This document shows positions 24,067 to 27,454 of a stretch of DNA of 27,454 nucleotides, piece after piece. Source of the DNA: DAOTTI01 sp034437795 (lineage in GTDB: Bacteria; Chloroflexota; UBA11872; UBA12225); NCBI GenBank assembly GCA_034437795.1, contig DAOTTI010000159.1:1-27454 (forward strand). Direction: 5' to 3'. Made by a program: the position numbers and the translations under genes. Under the pieces are notes generated by a model. That model was not told where the DNA came from, made no database searches, and saw only the letters and a list, made by a program, of their open reading frames with translations. Numbering within the stretch: position 1 is the stretch's first letter; each line of letters opens with the position of its first letter.

Positions 24067-24963
24067 GTGACTGCTGACTACCTCTCCTGGCCCTTCCAGC
24101 CCGCAATTGCCGGCGGGCTGAGCGCGCTGCTGGTCGCATACGTGCTGGCGGCGACGCGCTTCCGCGCCGCCCTGCTCCGGCTCGGCGGCCCGCCTCCCCG
24201 CTGGCTGCCCCCCGGCGCGCTCGGCCCCGAGCGGCCGGGCTGTCTTTCGCCCTGGCAGGCGGCGGCCTTCTGCGCCGGGGTGGCCGTGGCCGCCCTGGCC
24301 TTGCTCTCCCCGCTGCACGTCCTGGGCGAGCGCTACCTGCTCAGCGCGCACATGGTGCAGCACCTGCTGCTGGCGCAGGTAGTGGCCCCGCTCCTGCTGC
24401 TCGGCACCCCCGGCTGGATGTTGCGGCCGTTGCTGCGCCTCCCGCCCGCACAGGCGCTGGCCCGCTCGCTGCTGACCCCGCTGCCGGCCTTCCTTCTGTT
24501 CAACCTGGTCTTTGCGGCCTGGCACGTCCCGCCGCTGTATGAGCTGGCCCTCCGTGTTGAGGCGGTGCACGCCCTGGAGCACACCACGATGATCGGCCTA
24601 GCTCTGGTCACGTGGTGGCCGGTGTTCGGCCCCCTGCCGGAGCTCCCTCGCCTGCCCTATCCGGCCCAGCTGCTCTACCTGTTTTTCGAATCGCTTCCTC
24701 CCACCATCATTGGGGCCATCATCACGCTGGCTGAGATCCCCATCTACCGCACCTACTGGGTGGCGACGCGGGTCTTTGGCCTGGAGCCGCTGGCCGACCA
24801 GCAGCTAGGGGGCTTGATCATGTGGATCCCCGGCGCCCTTGGCTACTTCACCGTCCTGACCATCGTCTTCTTCCTGTGGATGGAGCGCCGCGCCGCCAGC
24901 GAGGAGCCCCCCTACCACGCCGTCAACCCCGACCGCGCGCGGGCGCAGGCAAGACAGGAGTGA
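24067..24963 (+). CDS. ctaG: CtaG-family copper-insertion/assembly protein for caa3 oxidase
   Basis: A 298-residue membrane protein with about seven helices. Family features are LLSPLHVLGERYLLSAHMVQ with HLLL, PLLLLGTPGWMLRPLL, LVFAAWHVPPLYELALR and VEAVHALEHTTMIGLALVTW. The His-rich sites in helices (SAHMVQH, AWHVPPLY, HALEHTT) are the likely copper ligands in the caa3_CtaG family. It acts in the inner membrane to help deliver copper to the oxidase encoded just upstream. The GTG start at 24067 is forced because a stop lies two codons before, and no good ribosome site is visible. Its stop codon lies inside a 16-nt tandem repeat. Confidence 0.92.
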   Translation: MTADYLSWPFQPAIAGGLSALLVAYVLAATRFRAALLRLGGPPPRWLPPGALGPERPGCLSPWQAAAFCAGVAVAALALLSPLHVLGERYLLSAHMVQHLLLAQVVAPLLLLGTPGWMLRPLLRLPPAQALARSLLTPLPAFLLFNLVFAAWHVPPLYELALRVEAVHALEHTTMIGLALVTWWPVFGPLPELPRLPYPAQLLYLFFESLPPTIIGAIITLAEIPIYRTYWVATRVFGLEPLADQQLGGLIMWIPGALGYFTVLTIVFFLWMERRAASEEPPYHAVNPDRARAQARQE

Positions 24964-24984
24964 GTAAGGACAGGAGTGAGCAAG
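24953..24984 (+). repeat. 16-nt tandem duplication at the ctaG stop
   Basis: GACAGGAGTGAGTAAG (24953-24968) and GACAGGAGTGAGCAAG (24969-24984) stand head to tail. The ctaG stop TGA (24961-24963) is in the first unit and is copied in the second. This parallels the stop-codon duplication at 13302-13371. Confidence 0.85.
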
Positions 24985-25075
24985 GCCCGTACGCTCGTCC
25001 AAGCGGTTGGAGAGCGCTTGCCCCCGCCAGGTGGGCGCAGGCACGGCAAGGACTGAGCAGGCCACTCGCCTGGCT

Positions 25076-25217
25076 TATTCCGGAGCGGAGCTCTCACCCA
25101 GGGCTCCCGCCGCAGGCCGGACGACTAACCTCGATATCTTCACCAGCGGAGCCCTCGCCCAAGGCTCCCGCCGGAGGCGGGATGACCAAAGAGAGGGGAC
25201 CCCTTGCTGGCCGTGAA
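25076..25217 (-). repeat. Dispersed MITE/REP-like element, copy 4, with partial tandem second unit
   Basis: The main unit is 25139-25217, with ends TTCACCAGCGGAGCCCTC and (inverted) GCTGGCCGTGAA as in copy 2. Its core hairpin is different: GGCTCCCGCC-GGA-GGCGGGA. A half unit at about 25076-25127 repeats the GGAGCTCTCACCCAGGGCTC part. The main unit overlaps the 3' end of the methyltransferase gene and so supplies its C-terminal codons. Confidence 0.75.
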
Positions 25218-25943
25218 TACTCCAGGCTCAGCGGGCTTGGTCTTGCGCGCGGCGAAGACGAAGGCCGGCGGCAGGTTGCGCCAGACGATGCCGGCCAGCC
25301 GGCACTCACCGAACGTGGCTCGGAGCAGTCCGGGCAGCACCAGCGGCCCGTAGCTGTAGCCGACGAACGTCCCGCCGTGGACGAGCGCCCTGTCCGCCGC
25401 CGCCATGATCTGGCGCCGGAGCGCCGGCGAGAAGTTGACGAAGGGCAGACCGGAGACAATGGCCTCCACCGGCGGCCCGAACCCGGCCTGGCGGACCGGC
25501 AGGTCCTGCGCCAGCGCCTGGATGACATGCAGGCGCGGGTCGGGCAGGGCGCGGCGGAGCACGGCGCAGAACGCGGGGTCGACCTCTACCGCCAGCAGGG
25601 TGGCCTGGGGGCCAAGGCGCGCCAGCAGGGCCCGCGTGATGGCCCCCGTGCCCGGCCCGAGCTCGATCACGCAGCGCGCCGCGGCCGGCACCTGCGCCGC
25701 CACCGCCCGCGCCAGGTAGCGAGAGCTCGGCGTCACCGCGCCGACCAGACGTGGATGGCGGAGGAATTCGCCCAGGAAGCGCCATCGCTCCGGCGGCAGC
25801 GCGCCATGCGGTGGCTCCCGATGACGCGGCGCAGCCAGCCCCATCCACCAGGGCAGGAGCTGCCCCAGCAAGCGCGTCCCCTCCGCTATGCTTCTAGCGC
25901 GCACGTTTCGCGCACTCTCCTGGATCCTTGCTGCTGTTCGCAT
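25140..25943 (-). CDS. SAM-dependent methyltransferase, phospholipid N-methyltransferase / rRNA dimethylase-like
   Basis: A protein of 267 residues from the ATG at 25943. RWRFLGEFLRHPRLVGAVTP with SSRYLARAV is the N-terminal signature of PmtA-like phospholipid methyltransferases. CVIELGPGTGAITRALLARL is the SAM motif I, LLAVEVDPAF the ribose-binding acidic strand and IVSGLPFVNFSP motif IV. It would methylate a phosphatidylethanolamine-type lipid or another amine; the substrate is inferred from family only. The ATG lacks a ribosome site; an in-frame GTG 13 codons later (AAC-GTG-CGC) has AGGAGAG about 10 nt ahead and may be the true start. The last 25-30 residues (after KTKPAEPGVF) are encoded by repeat copy 4, so the native C-terminus has been replaced or extended. 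Confidence 0.8.
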   Translation of the reverse strand: MRTAARIQESARNVRARSIAEGTRLLGQLLPWWMGLAAPRHREPPHGALPPERWRFLGEFLRHPRLVGAVTPSSRYLARAVAAQVPAAARCVIELGPGTGAITRALLARLGPQATLLAVEVDPAFCAVLRRALPDPRLHVIQALAQDLPVRQAGFGPPVEAIVSGLPFVNFSPALRRQIMAAADRALVHGGTFVGYSYGPLVLPGLLRATFGECRLAGIVWRNLPPAFVFAARKTKPAEPGVFTASKGSPLFGHPASGGSLGRGLRW

Positions 25944-25986
25944 GACGTCTATGCGCCCGCAGGAACGTCCTTCGCCAATGTCCTTC

Positions 25987-26021
25987 GTCGATGCTGGTCC
26001 TGCTGGTTCTGGAGCATCGAC
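25987..26021. repeat. Inverted repeat GTCGATGCT/AGCATCGAC
   Basis: GTCGATGCT (25987-25995) and AGCATCGAC (26013-26021) form a perfect 9-bp stem with a 17-nt loop. The flank TCCTTCG and the arm GCATCGACG recall the inverted repeat at 23951-24009 (TCCTTCGT...GCATCGACGAAGGA), so the two may be related. It lies in the divergent gap between the methyltransferase and DedA genes. Confidence 0.6.
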
Positions 26022-26053
26022 GCCGCACGATGGTTGACAGCGCTTCGTCTGGC

Positions 26054-26183
26054 GTACCTGAGCTTCTTCGTTCGCAGTATCCAGTCCTGTGTGCCTGAGC
26101 ATCTTCGTGAGCGCTATCTGGTCCTGTGTACTTGATCTTCCTCGTGAGCGCCATCTGGTCCCGTGTACTCGAGCTTCTTCTCC
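26054..26183. repeat. 37-nt tandem repeat array ahead of and into the DedA gene
   Basis: Three diverged 37-nt units run 26054-26090, 26091-26127 and 26128-26164. The common pattern is GTRCYTGAKCTTCYTCGT...ATCTGGTCCTGT. A fourth, partial unit (GTACTCGAGCTTCTTC) starts at 26165 and lies within the predicted DedA coding region. The array may have delivered the GTG start at 26163. Confidence 0.75.
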
Positions 26184-27454
26184 AGCAACGTGCAGCAGGC
26201 GTGGGAGGTCGTGCTGGCCTGGCTGGCCCAGCACCAGGCCCTGCTGATCTTTCTGGCCATCCTGTTCGAGGAGGCTGGCATCCCCATGCCCCTGCCGGCC
26301 GACATCGCCATGGCCCTGGCCGGCCACCTGGTGGCGCAAGGCCGGATGACGGTGCTGGAGGCGTTTCTCATTGGCCAGTCGGCCACGCTCTTGGGCTCAT
26401 CCGTCCTGTACTGGATGGGGCGCCGCGGCGGGCGCCCGTTGCTTTTCCGCTACGCCTCCTTGCTGCGTATCAGTAGCCATCGCCTGGCGCAGACGGAGCG
26501 CCTGATCCGGCGGCTGGGCCCGCTGGCGGTGATCATCGGCCGGCAGATCCCCGGCCTGCGGCTGGCCTCGCCCCTGGCCTGCGGCGTCTTCCGCGTCCCG
26601 TACCGGCTGTTCGTGCCGGCCATGGTCATTGGCTCGTCGGTCTACATTGCGCTTTTCCTGGCGCTGGGGATGTGGGGCGGGCCGGCGGTGCTCGGCCTGC
26701 TGCACACCCGTGGCCTGCCGCTGCGCTTCCTCCTGTCCACGATGCTCCTGATCGCCGCCGCGCTGCTGCTGCGGGAGCTGAGCCGGCGGGCGCGGGAGGT
26801 CATCCCGCCGGCGTATCGCCTGGCGGCCTCGCGCCGGCGGTCGCTGGAGGCGGCGCTCCTGGCCGGCCTGGGCGCCAGCGCCCTGATGGCCCTGACCTTT
26901 GACTGGGTGCTGGCCCTGCTCGGGCTGATCACCCAGTCGCCGCCGCACTGGGCCCTGCTCCAGTTCCTGGAGCGCAGCAGCACCGCCCTGCCGGCCGTGC
27001 CCGGCGGTCCGAGCCCGCGGCGCGTCCTGCTGGCGGGGCTCGTCGCCACCGTGCCCTTCGAGGTGACCACCCACATCATCTGGGCCTGCGTCTACGCCTT
27101 CGTCTTCGAGCGCCGCCTGCGGGGCACGGCGGGGATCAAGGGGCTGCAGTTCTCGCTGGTGCCGTGGCTGTTCAACGGCCTGGTCCTCTTTCCGTTGCTC
27201 GATGCGGGGCCGTTCGCCCTCTCGCTCGGCGCCGGCCTGCTCCCCGTCGCGAGCGACCTGATCCGCAACGCCATCTACGGTGTTGCGCTGGACAACCTCT
27301 ACCGGCTGATCCGGCTGGCGCGCCAGCCGCGAGGGCACGAGACCCGCCGCCACGGCCACCGCCACGGCCTCGCCCTGCTCGCACCGGCCGACGGCCCCAT
27401 CGCGGCCCAGCCGCCCGCCGCGGCCGCAGCCGCGCCCGGGCGCCCACTCGCAGG
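26163..27454 (+). CDS. DedA/SNARE-associated family membrane protein with long C-terminal membrane extension (3' end outside window)
   Basis: At least 430 residues. The DedA core (about 15-200) has LLIFLAILFEEAGIPMPLPA, GQSATLLGSSVLYWMGRRGG and GRQIPGLRLASPLACGVFRV. These are the family's re-entrant loops, with the E, the GxxxGD-like GSS..Y and the R-x-I-P-G motif. DedA proteins are inner-membrane lipid scramblase/flippase-like factors. The core is followed by a hydrophilic helix (RELSRRAREVIPPAY) and about 150 residues with four or more membrane segments, such as FEVTTHIIWACVYAFVFERR and LQFSLVPWLFNGLVLFPLLD. I do not recognise the second part as any DedA feature. It then turns His/Pro/Ala-rich. 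The GTG at 26163 is the first start after a TGA at 26145 and has no ribosome site, so the start is uncertain. Confidence 0.78.
   Translation, partial: MYSSFFSSNVQQAWEVVLAWLAQHQALLIFLAILFEEAGIPMPLPADIAMALAGHLVAQGRMTVLEAFLIGQSATLLGSSVLYWMGRRGGRPLLFRYASLLRISSHRLAQTERLIRRLGPLAVIIGRQIPGLRLASPLACGVFRVPYRLFVPAMVIGSSVYIALFLALGMWGGPAVLGLLHTRGLPLRFLLSTMLLIAAALLLRELSRRAREVIPPAYRLAASRRRSLEAALLAGLGASALMALTFDWVLALLGLITQSPPHWALLQFLERSSTALPAVPGGPSPRRVLLAGLVATVPFEVTTHIIWACVYAFVFERRLRGTAGIKGLQFSLVPWLFNGLVLFPLLDAGPFALSLGAGLLPVASDLIRNAIYGVALDNLYRLIRLARQPRGHETRRHGHRHGLALLAPADGPIAAQPPAAAAAAPGRPLA

Noticed and set aside
24822..26135. 437-codon plus-strand frame spanning the ctaG end and the methyltransferase
   Set aside because: It overlaps two well-supported genes in other frames, crosses repeats and has a composition typical of antisense frames.

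Overview
The window is about two-thirds GC. Gene content and signals suggest a chromosomal segment of a Chloroflexota bacterium, probably of the Thermomicrobia/Sphaerobacter type. The pointers are a T-box leader, a caa3-type oxidase operon with cytochrome c fused to subunit II, F420-type and GH4 enzymes, purine-rich Shine-Dalgarno sites, GTG starts, and spacers full of short repeats. The lineage is inference; no rRNA or other marker gene is present.

Layout. (1) 1-2043, minus strand: remains of a small catabolic operon, an SDR dehydrogenase, then an enolase-superfamily dehydratase, then an Asp/Glu-racemase-family protein cut by the window edge. The SDR keeps only its C-terminus because an ISAs1-type element (2044-3220, decayed transposase, perfect 18-bp terminal repeats) abuts it. 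(2) 3237-5868: a good sigma-70 promoter just outside the IS, a T-box riboswitch that reads best as valine-specific, and an unusual 711-residue acetolactate-synthase-like ThDP enzyme. (3) 5869-8416: a GYD-domain protein, an antitoxin-like small ORF, an AIM24-family protein and a deazaflavin-dependent nitroreductase-family protein, separated by repeat-rich spacers. (4) 8504-16710: a carbohydrate/acid catabolism block. An ALDH7-type dehydrogenase and an MFS sugar symporter lie on the minus strand; divergent from them is a plus-strand run of sugar-binding lipoprotein, Gfo/Idh/MocA oxidoreductase, MLE-type enolase-superfamily enzyme and DUF6807 (PmoA-like) protein. (5) 16841-18847, minus: a small membrane protein and a GH4 glycosidase. 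(6) 19161-24963, plus: coxB-coxA-coxC-coxD and then ctaG, the terminal oxidase and its copper-insertion factor. (7) 25140-27454: a phospholipid-N-methyltransferase-like enzyme (minus) and a DedA protein with a long C-terminal membrane extension (plus, running off the window).

How it works together. Block 4 plus the GH4 gene look like uptake and breakdown of a plant-type glycoside or sugar acid: hydrolysis, oxidation by Gfo/Idh or NAD enzymes, dehydration or isomerisation by enolase-superfamily members, and final oxidation by the aldehyde dehydrogenase. The substrate cannot be read from sequence. No ABC permease genes accompany the binding protein. The cox block is a complete aerobic oxidase.

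The most striking non-coding structure is a dispersed MITE/REP-like element. It has TTCACGGCCAGCG-type ends and usually a CCCTCTCCC hairpin, and sits at the 3' ends of at least four genes, in three cases between convergent genes. Other repeats are heptanucleotide-phased arrays at three places (one inside the T-box leader), short tandem duplications that copy gene stop codons, and 37-nt tandem repeats running into the start of the DedA gene.
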